A stretch of DNA of 64,000 nucleotides. Origin: JBFWWP01 sp050246115. GTDB lineage: Bacteria; Planctomycetota; UBA8108; UBA1146; JAJFFE01. Below the pieces are notes generated by a model. It made no database searches. It was not told where the DNA came from and saw only the letters and a list, made by a program, of their open reading frames with translations. The stretch covers positions 62,001 to 126,000 of the forward strand of contig JBFWWP010000013.1 in assembly GCA_050246115.1 (NCBI GenBank). The letters run 5' to 3'. The position numbers and the translations under genes were made by a program. Positions 42,775-52,887 of the stretch are shown piece by piece. Every line of letters begins with the position of its first letter. The first letter of the stretch is position 1.

Positions 42775-45700
42775 GTGGCGACCGAGACCGTGGCTCCGCG
42801 TGTTGCGAGACCGGCGCTGAAGCCGGTTTGGATTCTGGGCGCCGCGCTGATGGCACTGAACGCCGCCGGAATCGTGTGGATCCGAGCCAGCTTGGTCGAT
42901 CCGACGCCGTCGCGAGTGCGCATCCTGAGCGTTCGACCCGACGGCCTGCGCCATGCCGATCGCATCGGCGTGGTCTTCAATCAGGAACTCGCGTCTCCGA
43001 CCCAGGTGGGTCACGTCCTCGCGTCCGCGCCCCTACGGATCGAACCGCCGCTGGCAGGCGACTGGGTTTGGGACGCACCGGATCGCCTCGAACTCCGGCT
43101 CACCGAACCCGTGCCACCCGGTCGCCGATACCAGTTGCGTCCCGTCGCGGACGCAGATCTGTGGCGTGAGCACCGGCTCTATGGAGAGACGACGATTGCG
43201 CTCGACTCTGGCGCGCTGCGGGTGGTCGCATGTTCGCTCGACGCCGTCGAGACCCAGCAGACCTTCTTCACGATCGGGTTCGATCAACCCGTCCACCCGA
43301 GCGACCTACAACGCCACATCACGGTGCACGTCGACGAGGCGCGCGAGCCGAGCGCCGTGCGCGTGCTCGGGAGTGGGCCGGCAACGATCCACGTGCTCGA
43401 GATTCCGGGCTCGGTGATGTCCGGCTTCGAGGTGCTCGTGAGCGCGGAACTCGTGGGCCACGGGGCAGAGCTGCCGCTCGGAACCCGCGCCCGACGGGAG
43501 ATCCGACTCCCGAAGCAGCTCGCGCTCACCACCAACGACCCGTTTCCCGCGAGTCTACGCGCGGCCGCGGGCGTGAGGATCGACTTCTCCGAACGCCTCG
43601 ACTCATCGCAGCCGCTGCCACACTTCACGGTCACCCCCGCTGTCGCCGACTTCCACGCCGGCTATGAGTACGGCGATGTGGCGGTGCGGGGCGACTTCAT
43701 CCCCGGGCAGGTGTACCGACTGACGATTCCGGCGGCCGGCCTGGTCGCCGTTTCGGGAGCCACTTTCTCCGAGCCGCAAACGACGTGGTTCGAAGTCCCG
43801 GAACCGCACCCCGAAGTCGCCTTCCGCTGGTCCCGCGGGTTCTTGTCCCCGCTCGGCAATCTGGAGCTGCCGGTGCGCGCGCTCAACACCCGGGAGCTCG
43901 AGATCACGGCGACTCGCATCCACGACAACAACTTGATCCCGCACCTCGGGGGCGGCAACGACCTCGCCACCGGCCGTGCGCTCTTCGAAACGACCGTCGA
44001 CCTCGGCGTGGCGGCGGTCGACCGAGAAGAAGTAGTGCTCGATCTGCGCAAGCTGCTGGCGCCCGCGCGCGGCATCTATCGAGTCTCGGCGCGCGCGCGC
44101 CAGCGCTACTGGGCGCGCGACGACGCCGTCATCGCGATCACCGATCTGGCGATCACCGCAAAGCGCGGCGCCACCGAAACGCTCGCCTGGGTGACCTCGT
44201 TGCGAAGCGGTCACCCGCGTCTCGGGGTTCGGGTCTCCGCGTGGAGCCGCAACAATCAGAAGCTCGCGGAGGCGGTCACCGACTTCGACGGCGTGGCTCG
44301 CTTGCGCCTCGATCCGGCGAGCCCGGATGGCGCCGCATGGGTGCTCGTGGCCGAGTCCGAAGACGATCGGAGCTATGTGCTCTTGGACCGGCACCGGTGG
44401 CCCGCGGCGACCACCCCGACGGCCGGCCGCGTGGAGCCGAGCACATACGACGCCCACATCTACTGCGAGCGCGGCGTGTATCGACCCGGTGACACGCTGC
44501 ACCTCACGGGGATCCTGCGAGACGCGACCGGCCACGTGCCGCCGTCGTTTCCTCTGTGGGTTCGCGTCCGACGCCCGGATGGTCGCGTCGTCGCGGAGCT
44601 TCCGGCCGGCCCGACCGAAGAGCAAGCTCACGCGCTCGACGACGGTGGCGGCGAAGCGCGGGCTCGCCAAGGTGTGTTTCACGCCGAGTTCGTCAGCGAC
44701 GCCGCGGATCTCACCGGTCGCTATCGTTTCGAGGTCACGCTCCCGGGATCGGATCAGGTGCTCGGCGAGACCACGGCACTGATCGAAGCTTTCGCGCCGG
44801 TACGTCTCGAGGTCGAGTGCCACTCGGAGCGAGCGCTCTACGAACCCGGTGAAGGCGCGACGCTGTCGATCGCCGCCCGCTATCTCGCGGGAGCTCCGGC
44901 GCGTGCGTTGCCGCTGGTGGTCACGGTCGACCTGCACCCCGCCCCGCTGCTCGCCCCCGACCTTCCCGGCTTCCACTTCGGGCCGTCGGCGCCGACGGTG
45001 GGTTCGACGCCGAAGCCCGGCGCAGCGCTGCAACGCACGTCGACCACGGACGCCCGTGGCGCGGCCGAACTCATCCTCGAGTCAACGGTCTTCCCGCTCG
45101 CCGGGCGGTGGGAGGCGCACGTCAGTGCCACCGTCACCGAACTCGGCGGCCGCTCGGTCACGGGCCACTCGACTTTCATCGCCGACACCAGTGGACGCCA
45201 CATCGGACTGCGGCTCGCGAGCGGCGGGTTCGCGCCGAGCGGGGTTCCCGTTGCGCTCGAATGGGCCGCCGTCGACACCCACGGCCACGCAGTGTCGCCG
45301 GGAACCTTCGAACTGGAGGTCATACGCCGCGAACACGAGTGGCAGCTCGAAGAAGTCAACGGTCGCGCCGTGTGGCGCACGCTCACGCACGACACGAGTC
45401 TGCGGCGCGAGTCGATCACGACGGAGCGAGCGCGCGGCACGACCCCGATCACCTTCCCCGATCCCGGCGAGTATCGGGTGCGCGTGACGGCCGGGCCCGG
45501 TCACGGCTACACCGAACTCACGCTATGGGCCGGGTACGGCCAAGGCCTCGCCGGAGCCGCGAACGCTCTCGGGCCAGATCACGTCGACGTGGAACTCGAG
45601 TCCCCTCGGGTCGCCGCGGGAGCCGTGGCAAACGTGCGAGTGCGCAGCCCGTTTCGCGGCAACCTGCTGGTTACGCTCGAGAGCCATCGCGTCCACCACT

Positions 45701-48237
45701 ATCAAGTCGTGAGCCTCACGAGTGAGTCGACCGAGCTGGCGATCCCGGTGCCGGCCGACCTGCGGGGCGGCGCGTTCGTCGTCGCGTCAGTCGTGCGCGC
45801 GATCGATCCGACGAGCGACTCATGGCTGCCGCATCGAGCCACCGGTATCGCTCGACTCGTCGTGGACCACGACGACCGTGTCCTTCCTGTGGTACTCGAG
45901 GCAGCATCACGGGTCGAGCCCGACAGCGAGTTGACGGTCACCGTTCGCGCGCCCGCCGCAAGCGATCCGAGCCGGCCCGGCCTCGTGCACCTCTGGGCGG
46001 TCGACGCCGGCATACTGCTCGCCGATCGCTATGCGACCCCCGACCCCCATCGTCACTTCTTCGCCCCGCGGCGACTCGCAATCTCCTCGAGCGATCCCTT
46101 TGGAGACTTGCTGCCGGACTTGCGACTGGCGGCCTCGCTGACTCGGATCGGCGGAGATGGCAGCATGGACCCCGAGCAACTGCGCCGCGGCCCGATCGAG
46201 GTCGAACAGCGCGAGGCGAATGTCGTCTGGCGTCGGGCCGTAGCGCTGGACGAACGCGGCATGGCGCGCATCGCCCTCGAGATTCCCGACATGAACGGCG
46301 AACTCCGGTTGCTGGCCGTGGTCGTCGACGGCGACCGCTACGGCGCAGCGGAACACGCGGTGACTGTCGCGGCGGATCTGGTCGCACTCCCCTCGTGGCC
46401 GCGGTTCGTCGCCCCCGACGACACGTTTCAAGTGCCGGTGCGGGTGTTGAACCACACCGCCGAAGCGGTCGCCGTGCAACTCGCCGTCGAGGTGCGCGGC
46501 CCGCTCGACCTCGCCCCGCTACCCGCAGAGCCCCTGCTCGTTCCAGCGTCCGGGAGCGCCGTAGCAACGTTTGCCGCACGCGCCCTCGCTCCGGGTCGTG
46601 TCGAGATCACGACTCAGGTCATCGGCCCCGAGTCCGTGACGGCGGCGCACGACGTGAGCGTCTTCACCGTTCGCCCCGTGACTTCGCTTCACCGCGAGAC
46701 ACGCTTCGCGCGCATCCCGGCCGGCGAGAGTCTCGCGTTGGCACCGACGACATCGTTCTTTCCGGAAACCGTGCACACCGAGGTCAGCGTCGGGGCGCTA
46801 CCGACGGTGGAACTGCGCCCGGCCCTCGAGCAAGTCATCGACTACCCGTACGGCTGCGTCGAGCAGACGACGAGTCGCCTGCTCGCCATGCTCCACGTCC
46901 CCGAACTCCTCACCACGTTGGATGGAGCCATCCGCTCGGCGGAGATCGAACGCCGCATTCTCGCCGGCGTCGCGCGGCTCCACCGCATGACGACCGCGGG
47001 CGGGGGGCTCGCCTACTGGCCCGGCGAAGCGGCGCCGCATCGCTGGGGTTCGGCGTACGCAGCACTCACCTTGGCGCAAGCGCAGCGACTGGGCTACACG
47101 GTCGAAGAATCGCTGCGCCGCGATCTGAACCAGTACCTCCGCAAGGAACTCAACGGCAACCTCTCGGACAACCAACGGGCCATGATCTGTCACGCAACGG
47201 CCGCGCTGGGTGACTTGGACCTCGGCTGGGCGAACGCGCTCGATCTGCGACGCGCGCAACTCGACCCCGAAGGACGCGCGCATTTGATCGGTGCGTGGTG
47301 GGAGGCCGGTCGGCTCGAGCGCGCGCGCGCAGCGCTCGACGACGCGACCTTGGGCGACGGCATCGTCCTCGACACGGGCGCGCGCATCACGTCGGCCACG
47401 CGGCAGGACTCCGTCCTGCTCGGCGTGTTGCTCGACGTGGCGCCAACGCATGAGTGGATCCCGGCGCTGGTCTCGCGCCTCGAACGCACGCGGCGCACCG
47501 GGGCATGGTGCAGCACGCTCGACAACGCTAGCGCCTTGGCCGCGCTCAGCCGCTACCAAACGCTGCAGGCCGCAAGTGCCTCGGCGAACGCGTTCTCGGG
47601 AACCCTGACGAGCCGTGGCGGTTTCGAGCAGTCCTTCGACTCGCAGAGTCCAACCGTCGCGAAACTCCTGCCGCCGGCTTCCGAGTTCACGCTGCGAACC
47701 GAAGGCCAAGGAGTGGTCTACGTCGCGGCTACGTTCACCGGTTTGGTCAGCCACGGGGCGCCGGCGGCGTACGACCGCGGCCTCGAAGTGCGCCGCGTGT
47801 GGCGCGACGCGGAAGGCCGAGTCCTCGACCCCGACACGCCACTGACGCTGACGGTGGGAGACCTGGTCCACGTCGAGATCGGCCTCGAGGCCTCGACATG
47901 GATCGACCACATCGCAATCGTCGACGCGCTCCCGGGCGGGTGCGAAGTCGAGAACCCGCGCCTGGCGACTTCGGCGACCTTCGCGCCTCGCGGCACGGCG
48001 GGCTCCGGTGCGCGGGACACCGGCCGGGGCACAGCCGCTGACGCACCGCAGCGCGTCGAGTTCCTCGATGATCGAGTCGTCCTCTTCTGCTCGGCCGGGC
48101 GTGAGCGCAAGGCCTTTGGGTATGCGCTGCGCGTGACCGGCATCGGCAGCTTCGTGATCCCGCCGATCCAGGCTTCCTGCATGTACGACGAGGCCATCGC
48201 TTCGCTTCACGGCGGCGGCAAGTTGGAGGTCCGTTGA
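42775..48237 (+). CDS. Bacterial alpha-2-macroglobulin with thioester motif
   Basis: A 1820-residue protein of the YfhM type. An N-terminal membrane helix (about 18-36) anchors it in the periplasm. MG domains follow, then the bait region and the thioester motif Y-G-C-V-E-Q (Cys1361-Gln1364), which is intact and can covalently trap attacking proteases. An alpha-helical toroid follows and the chain ends in a receptor-binding-like domain. The start is GTG after GGAGGTGAAGC. It overlaps pbpC by 4 bp (TTGA), the classic pairing in which the inhibitor guards the wall-repair enzyme. Confidence 0.92.
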   Translation: MATETVAPRVARPALKPVWILGAALMALNAAGIVWIRASLVDPTPSRVRILSVRPDGLRHADRIGVVFNQELASPTQVGHVLASAPLRIEPPLAGDWVWDAPDRLELRLTEPVPPGRRYQLRPVADADLWREHRLYGETTIALDSGALRVVACSLDAVETQQTFFTIGFDQPVHPSDLQRHITVHVDEAREPSAVRVLGSGPATIHVLEIPGSVMSGFEVLVSAELVGHGAELPLGTRARREIRLPKQLALTTNDPFPASLRAAAGVRIDFSERLDSSQPLPHFTVTPAVADFHAGYEYGDVAVRGDFIPGQVYRLTIPAAGLVAVSGATFSEPQTTWFEVPEPHPEVAFRWSRGFLSPLGNLELPVRALNTRELEITATRIHDNNLIPHLGGGNDLATGRALFETTVDLGVAAVDREEVVLDLRKLLAPARGIYRVSARARQRYWARDDAVIAITDLAITAKRGATETLAWVTSLRSGHPRLGVRVSAWSRNNQKLAEAVTDFDGVARLRLDPASPDGAAWVLVAESEDDRSYVLLDRHRWPAATTPTAGRVEPSTYDAHIYCERGVYRPGDTLHLTGILRDATGHVPPSFPLWVRVRRPDGRVVAELPAGPTEEQAHALDDGGGEARARQGVFHAEFVSDAADLTGRYRFEVTLPGSDQVLGETTALIEAFAPVRLEVECHSERALYEPGEGATLSIAARYLAGAPARALPLVVTVDLHPAPLLAPDLPGFHFGPSAPTVGSTPKPGAALQRTSTTDARGAAELILESTVFPLAGRWEAHVSATVTELGGRSVTGHSTFIADTSGRHIGLRLASGGFAPSGVPVALEWAAVDTHGHAVSPGTFELEVIRREHEWQLEEVNGRAVWRTLTHDTSLRRESITTERARGTTPITFPDPGEYRVRVTAGPGHGYTELTLWAGYGQGLAGAANALGPDHVDVELESPRVAAGAVANVRVRSPFRGNLLVTLESHRVHHYQVVSLTSESTELAIPVPADLRGGAFVVASVVRAIDPTSDSWLPHRATGIARLVVDHDDRVLPVVLEAASRVEPDSELTVTVRAPAASDPSRPGLVHLWAVDAGILLADRYATPDPHRHFFAPRRLAISSSDPFGDLLPDLRLAASLTRIGGDGSMDPEQLRRGPIEVEQREANVVWRRAVALDERGMARIALEIPDMNGELRLLAVVVDGDRYGAAEHAVTVAADLVALPSWPRFVAPDDTFQVPVRVLNHTAEAVAVQLAVEVRGPLDLAPLPAEPLLVPASGSAVATFAARALAPGRVEITTQVIGPESVTAAHDVSVFTVRPVTSLHRETRFARIPAGESLALAPTTSFFPETVHTEVSVGALPTVELRPALEQVIDYPYGCVEQTTSRLLAMLHVPELLTTLDGAIRSAEIERRILAGVARLHRMTTAGGGLAYWPGEAAPHRWGSAYAALTLAQAQRLGYTVEESLRRDLNQYLRKELNGNLSDNQRAMICHATAALGDLDLGWANALDLRRAQLDPEGRAHLIGAWWEAGRLERARAALDDATLGDGIVLDTGARITSATRQDSVLLGVLLDVAPTHEWIPALVSRLERTRRTGAWCSTLDNASALAALSRYQTLQAASASANAFSGTLTSRGGFEQSFDSQSPTVAKLLPPASEFTLRTEGQGVVYVAATFTGLVSHGAPAAYDRGLEVRRVWRDAEGRVLDPDTPLTLTVGDLVHVEIGLEASTWIDHIAIVDALPGGCEVENPRLATSATFAPRGTAGSGARDTGRGTAADAPQRVEFLDDRVVLFCSAGRERKAFGYALRVTGIGSFVIPPIQASCMYDEAIASLHGGGKLEVR

Positions 48238-50393
48238 CGACACCGATTGCGGCTCCCAGCCCGGAGTCGGCGCACGACGATCGCCGATCGGGCGCCGCCG
48301 CAGCGCAGCATCGCAGCCCGCAGCATCGCCGCCCGCAGTGCGCCGTTCGTCGGTGGCACGTGGTGCGACGCTGGCTTTGGCCCGTCGCGCTCAGCCCTAT
48401 CGTCGCTTGGATCGCCCTCGAGTTTCTTTCGTGGGCGTTGCCATTTCCCATCGATCGACTCACGAGTCGACCGGTGAGCGCACGCGTCCTCGACCGCACC
48501 GGGGGTCTCGTGCTCGCGCACGTCGGGCGCGATGATCAGTGGCGCGTCCCGGTGCCGCTGGCGGCAATGAGCCCACATTTGGTGGCGGCAACGATCGCCG
48601 TCGAGGACGAGCGCTTCGAGCACCACGGCGGTGTCGACGTTTGGGCGATTGCGCGCGCCCTCGGCCAGAACGTCGCCGCCGGTCGCATCGTCTCGGGCGC
48701 GAGCACCATCACCATGCAACTGTGTCACATGACCGAGCCCCGCGCGCGCGGTTGGCGCACGAAGATGATGCAAGCGTTCCGCGCCCGTCAGCTCGAGCGC
48801 ATCTGGGACAAGAAACGCATTCTCGAGGCCTACCTGAACGTCGCCCCCTACGGCGGCAACCTGCGCGGAGTCGAGGCCGCTGCGCAGCACTACTTCGGAC
48901 GCAGCGCCCGCGACCTCTCCTTGGCCGAAGCCGCGCTGCTAGCGGGCATCCCCCAGTCCCCCAACCGGCTGCGGCCCGATCGCTGCCCCCGAGCCGCAGA
49001 GAGACGCCGCGCAACGGTGTTGCGACGCATGGAGGAAACCGGCGCCATCTCGGGCCCTGAGCGTCAGCGTGCCCTCGCCGAACCCATCCTCGTGGCCGCG
49101 CCCGCCAACCCGGGGCACGAACGTCGACTCGCAGCGCACTTCGGTTGGCTCGCGGTCGAGCGCCGGCCGGCAGGCGGCGTCACGACGCTGTCGCCCACCA
49201 CCCAGCAAGCGGTGGCACGGGTCTGCGAGTCCCACGCGCGCCAACTTCCCTCGCGCAGCGATCTCGCGGTCACTGTGATCGAGATCGACACGGGTGACGT
49301 CGTGGCCATGATCGGCTCCGCGAGCCCGAGCGATCCGATCGACGGACAGGTGAACGGTGCGGTTGCGCGACGCAGTCCGGGCTCCACGTTGAAACCCTTC
49401 ATCTACGCAGCCGCCTTCGCGAGTGGCCGCTTACGTCCCGAATCGCTCATTCCCGATCGACCGCTGGAGCGCGCCGGCTGGCGCCCGCGCAACTTCGATG
49501 GTCGGTTCTTGGGAGAGGTCACTGCTGCGCAGGCCCTGCGGGCTTCGCTCAACGTGCCGGCGATCCGCGTGGCCGAAGAACTCGGCTTGGCGCGCTGCGT
49601 CGGTACCCTGCAATCCGTTGGACTCGCCTTGCCCACGGAGACGGTCGCACGCGGTGGCCTCGCCTTGGTGACTGGCGCGGTCGAAGTGAGCCTGCTCGAT
49701 CTCACGAATGCTTATGCGACCTTGGGACGCGGCGGCCTGTTCCAATCGGTTCGCCTGTTCCTCGACGAGCAACCGGGGCAACGCCGCGCGCTGAGCGCGG
49801 AGAGCTGCGCGCACATCGATGCGATCTTGACCCACGGCGGCGGGGCTGGAGCGGGCCCATCGCAACCCTGGTTCATGGCCAAGACCGGCACCAGCTCGGG
49901 CCATCGCGACGCCTGGGCGGTCGGCCACAATGGTCGCTTCGCGATCGGCGTGTGGGTCGGATCCTTCGCCGGGCCCGGCGACCGCGAGTACGTGGGCGCA
50001 GACGCCGCCGCGCCGCTGCTCGAGCGCCTGTTCGGTCTTCCGGACTTCGGTCGACCCGCCGCTCCGAGGCACGGAACGACCGCGGGCTGCACCGCGGCCG
50101 CCCAACCGAGCGCGCGCGCGGTCACACCGATGGTGTTCGCCGAGAGCACTTCGCTCCGCATTACCGCCCCGGCCGCGGGCGCGCGCCTGATTGCCCGAGA
50201 CGGAGCGGCCTTCGTCGAACTCGCGGCCAATCTCGCTGGCGGCGGGATTTGGTTCATCGACGGCACCGCCTTACCGGGAATGCCCGCACGCACCCGCGTG
50301 GCGCCGGGAAACCACGAAGCGCGGTTCGTCAGCGACGACGGGCGTTCGGCGTCCGCCCGCTTCGTGGTCCTCGCGCGTCTGCCAAGTCGTTAG
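48234..50393 (+). CDS. pbpC: Penicillin-binding protein 1C
   Basis: A 719-residue bifunctional peptidoglycan synthase. An inner-membrane helix at about 48-70 comes first. The glycosyltransferase-51 domain has E-D-E-R-F-E-H-H-G-G, G-A-S-T-I-T-M-Q-L and K-K-R-I-L-E-A-Y-L-N. The transpeptidase domain has S384-T-L-K, S-L-N and K-T-G-T-S-S, and a C-terminal BiPBP-C-like beta domain follows. The first about 45 residues are low complexity, partly from a 15-bp repeat. The TTG start overlaps the macroglobulin stop. Confidence 0.93.
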   Translation: MTTPIAAPSPESAHDDRRSGAAAAQHRSPQHRRPQCAVRRWHVVRRWLWPVALSPIVAWIALEFLSWALPFPIDRLTSRPVSARVLDRTGGLVLAHVGRDDQWRVPVPLAAMSPHLVAATIAVEDERFEHHGGVDVWAIARALGQNVAAGRIVSGASTITMQLCHMTEPRARGWRTKMMQAFRARQLERIWDKKRILEAYLNVAPYGGNLRGVEAAAQHYFGRSARDLSLAEAALLAGIPQSPNRLRPDRCPRAAERRRATVLRRMEETGAISGPERQRALAEPILVAAPANPGHERRLAAHFGWLAVERRPAGGVTTLSPTTQQAVARVCESHARQLPSRSDLAVTVIEIDTGDVVAMIGSASPSDPIDGQVNGAVARRSPGSTLKPFIYAAAFASGRLRPESLIPDRPLERAGWRPRNFDGRFLGEVTAAQALRASLNVPAIRVAEELGLARCVGTLQSVGLALPTETVARGGLALVTGAVEVSLLDLTNAYATLGRGGLFQSVRLFLDEQPGQRRALSAESCAHIDAILTHGGGAGAGPSQPWFMAKTGTSSGHRDAWAVGHNGRFAIGVWVGSFAGPGDREYVGADAAAPLLERLFGLPDFGRPAAPRHGTTAGCTAAAQPSARAVTPMVFAESTSLRITAPAAGARLIARDGAAFVELAANLAGGGIWFIDGTALPGMPARTRVAPGNHEARFVSDDGRSASARFVVLARLPSR
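48304..48339 (+). repeat. 15-bp tandem repeat inside pbpC
   Basis: CGCAGCATCGCAGCC is followed by CGCAGCATCGCCGCC and a partial third copy. It lengthens the cytoplasmic N-terminus in frame (R-S-P-Q-H pattern). Confidence 0.6.
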
Positions 50394-50412
50394 CTCACGG
50401 GCTTTTCGCTGC

Positions 50413-50440
50413 GGCCGCCGTGGCCCGCGCTTCGGCGGCC
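50413..50440 (+). terminator. Hairpin after pbpC
   Basis: GGCCGCCG and CGGCGGCC pair around a 12-nt loop, 20 bp past the stop. There is no T-tract. Confidence 0.45.
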
Positions 50441-50484
50441 CCCTGCTCCGCTGGGGATGTGGCGGTGCGTTCGGCTCTGCGAGG

Positions 50485-50513
50485 TTCCCGGCGCGGTTGC
50501 GGGTGAGTATACT
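50485..50513 (+). promoter_or_regulatory. Possible promoter for the sorbosone-dehydrogenase-like gene
   Basis: TTCCCG and TATACT are separated by 17 bp. The minus 10 box is one base from consensus. It implies a leader of about 170 bases. Confidence 0.4.
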
Positions 50514-50692
50514 CACGGAGCTCGGGTCGAGGGGGCGACACCGCGATCAACGCCCCGCCCCCAACCGGGAGTTCCCCGAACGCCTCTCCTCGCCACTGCG
50601 GCCGCGCCGCCGCGGCACGGTGAACCGGGCAGCTGGCGTTCCAGGGAGTCGCTCATCTCAGGGTCGATGGAAAGAACGGATCGGGGAAGCCA

Positions 50693-52798
50693 ATGGTGAA
50701 TCAGCGTTTTTGGATGACGATCGGCTGCGGCGTGTTGCTCTTGGCCGCAGGGGGCACGCGCGTCGATGCGGGAGGAACGCCGCTCACTGCGGTGCGGGTA
50801 GCCCAGGGGCTGGGGCAAGCGCTCTATGTCACGAGCCCGCCCAATGACTTCGAGCGCCTCTTCATCGTCCAGCGCACCGGTGTCATCCGCATTCTGAACC
50901 TGGTCACGGGGCAGCTACTGCCCACGGCGTTCTTGAACATCTCGAGTCAAGTGAGCACCACACCGAACGAACGCGGCCTGCTCGGTCTCGCGTTTCACCC
51001 GGACTACGCCAACAACGGCTACTTCTACGTGTGCTTCACGAACACCGCCGGCACCTCGATCATCCGACGGTACACGGCCTCGACCACCAACCCGAACGTG
51101 GCGGACGCAGCCACGTCCTTCACCGTCCTCACCCAGGCTCAACCGGACTGGAACCACAATGGTGGCATGATCTCGTTCGGCCCGGACGGCTATCTGTACG
51201 TGGGCTTCGGAGACGGCGGTGGCGGTGGCGACACGTACAACAACTCCCAGAACATGGGCACGCGCCTCGCCAAGATGCTGCGTATCGACGTCGACGGTCC
51301 GGATGCTTTCCCGAGCGCCAACGACAACTTTGCGATCCCGCCGACGAACCCGTTCGTCGGCGCCGGCAATCCGCTCGACGAGATCTGGGCGGTCGGGCTC
51401 CGCAACCCGTGGCGTTGGAGCTTCGACCGCGTCACGGGCGACCTTTGGATCGGCGACGTGGGCCAAGGCACGTGGGAAGAGATCGACTTCCAACCGGCCG
51501 CGAGTCCCGGGGGTGAGAACTATGGCTGGCGCTGCATGGAGGGCAACCACTGCTTCGGCTCAGCGGTCGGCGCCTGCACCTGCAACTCGACGACCCTCAC
51601 GGATCCCATCTGGGAGTACAGCCACACCGCGTCGCGCTGTTCCGTGACGGGTGGTTACGTCTACCGTGGCATGGCCATCCCGGATCTCGACGGCACCTAT
51701 TTCTACGCCGAGTACTGCACGGGCGAGATCTGGTCCTTCCGCTACAACGGGGCGACCGTCACCGACTTCGAGGCCCGCACCGCCGAACTCGATCCGCCGG
51801 GCGTCATCACGATCGGCAGCATCTCGAGTTTCGGCGAGGACGCGATGGGCGAACTCTACATCGTCGATCTCGGGGGTGAGGTCTTCAAGATCGTCCCGGC
51901 CAACATCGCGAGCCTCGACTGCAACGGCAACTTCATTGTCGACACCATCGAATTTGCCCTTGGACTCGCGGTCGATTGCAACAACAACAGCTTGCTGGAC
52001 GCGTGCGAGATCAACGCCGATGGCACCATCGACTGCGACGACAACGGTCTGATCGACGCGTGCGAGTTCAGCGCGGGTACCGCGCTCGACTGCAACACCA
52101 ACGGCGTGATCGACTCCTGCGACATCGCCGCCGGGACCGCGACGGACTGCAACACCAACGCGCTCCCCGACAGCTGTGAACTCGCGGCCGGGACCGCTCC
52201 CGATTGCAACGCGAATGGCGTGATCGACTCCTGCGACATCGCCGGCGGGCTGATCGACTGCGATGTCGATGGCGTTCCGGACGCATGTCAACTGGCTGCG
52301 GGCACGGCCTTCGACTGCAACACCAATGGCATCCTCGACACCTGCGACATCGCCTTCGGACTGGCCCAGGATTGCAACCTCAACGACATTCCCGACGCCT
52401 GCGAACTCGCGACCGGGGCGCCCGATTGCAACGCGAACGGCATGATCGACTCGTGTGACATTGGTGCCGGTACCTCGCTGGACGCCAACCTGAACGGTGT
52501 GCCCGACGAATGCGACGCGTCGCAACTGGTTCGTGGGGACTGTAACGCCGACGGCGGCTTCAACGTAGCGGACGCAGTGTTCCTGCTCGATTATCTGTTT
52601 GGCTCGTCGGGCACCGTCGCCGAGTGCGAAGACGCGTGCGATCTGAACGATGACAGCGCGCTGAACATCGCCGACGCGGTCGCCGGCCTCAACGGGCTCT
52701 TCGGCGGCGGCGCCTTGCCGCCGGCCCCGCACCCGGCCTGCGGCCCCGACCCGACCGCCGACAACCTCGACTGCTCCCAGTTCGGGCCCTGTCCGTAA
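50693..52798 (+). CDS. Secreted glucose/sorbosone-dehydrogenase-like protein with Ca-binding repeats and dockerin-like tail
   Basis: A 701-residue exported protein with signal at about 1-26. Residues about 30-400 form a six-bladed GSDH/YliI-type propeller (N-E-R-G-L-L-G-L-A-F-H-P-D-Y, D-W-N-H-N-G-G, G-L-R-N-P-W-R-W-S-F-D), possibly a PQQ-dependent sugar dehydrogenase. Extra cysteines occur in C-F-G-S-A-V-G-A-C-T-C. Residues about 409-607 hold 11 thrombospondin-3-like repeats of D-C-N-x-N-G-x-x-D-x-C. A dockerin-like pair and the tag C-G-P-D-P-T-x-D-N-L-D-C end the protein, matching the FG-GAP protein at 19740. Confidence 0.88.
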   Translation: MVNQRFWMTIGCGVLLLAAGGTRVDAGGTPLTAVRVAQGLGQALYVTSPPNDFERLFIVQRTGVIRILNLVTGQLLPTAFLNISSQVSTTPNERGLLGLAFHPDYANNGYFYVCFTNTAGTSIIRRYTASTTNPNVADAATSFTVLTQAQPDWNHNGGMISFGPDGYLYVGFGDGGGGGDTYNNSQNMGTRLAKMLRIDVDGPDAFPSANDNFAIPPTNPFVGAGNPLDEIWAVGLRNPWRWSFDRVTGDLWIGDVGQGTWEEIDFQPAASPGGENYGWRCMEGNHCFGSAVGACTCNSTTLTDPIWEYSHTASRCSVTGGYVYRGMAIPDLDGTYFYAEYCTGEIWSFRYNGATVTDFEARTAELDPPGVITIGSISSFGEDAMGELYIVDLGGEVFKIVPANIASLDCNGNFIVDTIEFALGLAVDCNNNSLLDACEINADGTIDCDDNGLIDACEFSAGTALDCNTNGVIDSCDIAAGTATDCNTNALPDSCELAAGTAPDCNANGVIDSCDIAGGLIDCDVDGVPDACQLAAGTAFDCNTNGILDTCDIAFGLAQDCNLNDIPDACELATGAPDCNANGMIDSCDIGAGTSLDANLNGVPDECDASQLVRGDCNADGGFNVADAVFLLDYLFGSSGTVAECEDACDLNDDSALNIADAVAGLNGLFGGGALPPAPHPACGPDPTADNLDCSQFGPCP

Positions 52799-52850
52799 TG
52801 CGGCCATAGCCGCCCTTCGGTGGCCCGGTTCGGATTGCGTAGCGAGAAAG

Positions 52851-52887
52851 AAGGTCCCGTCCGGCGCCACACGCCGGGCGGGACCTT
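52851..52887 (+). terminator. Strong hairpin after the sorbosone-dehydrogenase-like gene
   Basis: AAGGTCCCGTCCGGCG and CGCCGGGCGGGACCTT form a 16-bp stem with one G-U-type pair and a 5-nt loop. It is the strongest hairpin I found in the window. There is no T-tract. Confidence 0.65.

Noticed and set aside
43603..45033. 476-codon minus-strand frame inside the macroglobulin gene
   Set aside because: Composition is that of a shadow frame, and the plus-strand gene is clearly real.
46798..48243. 481-codon minus-strand frame
   Set aside because: Shadow of the 3' part of the macroglobulin gene; no family features.
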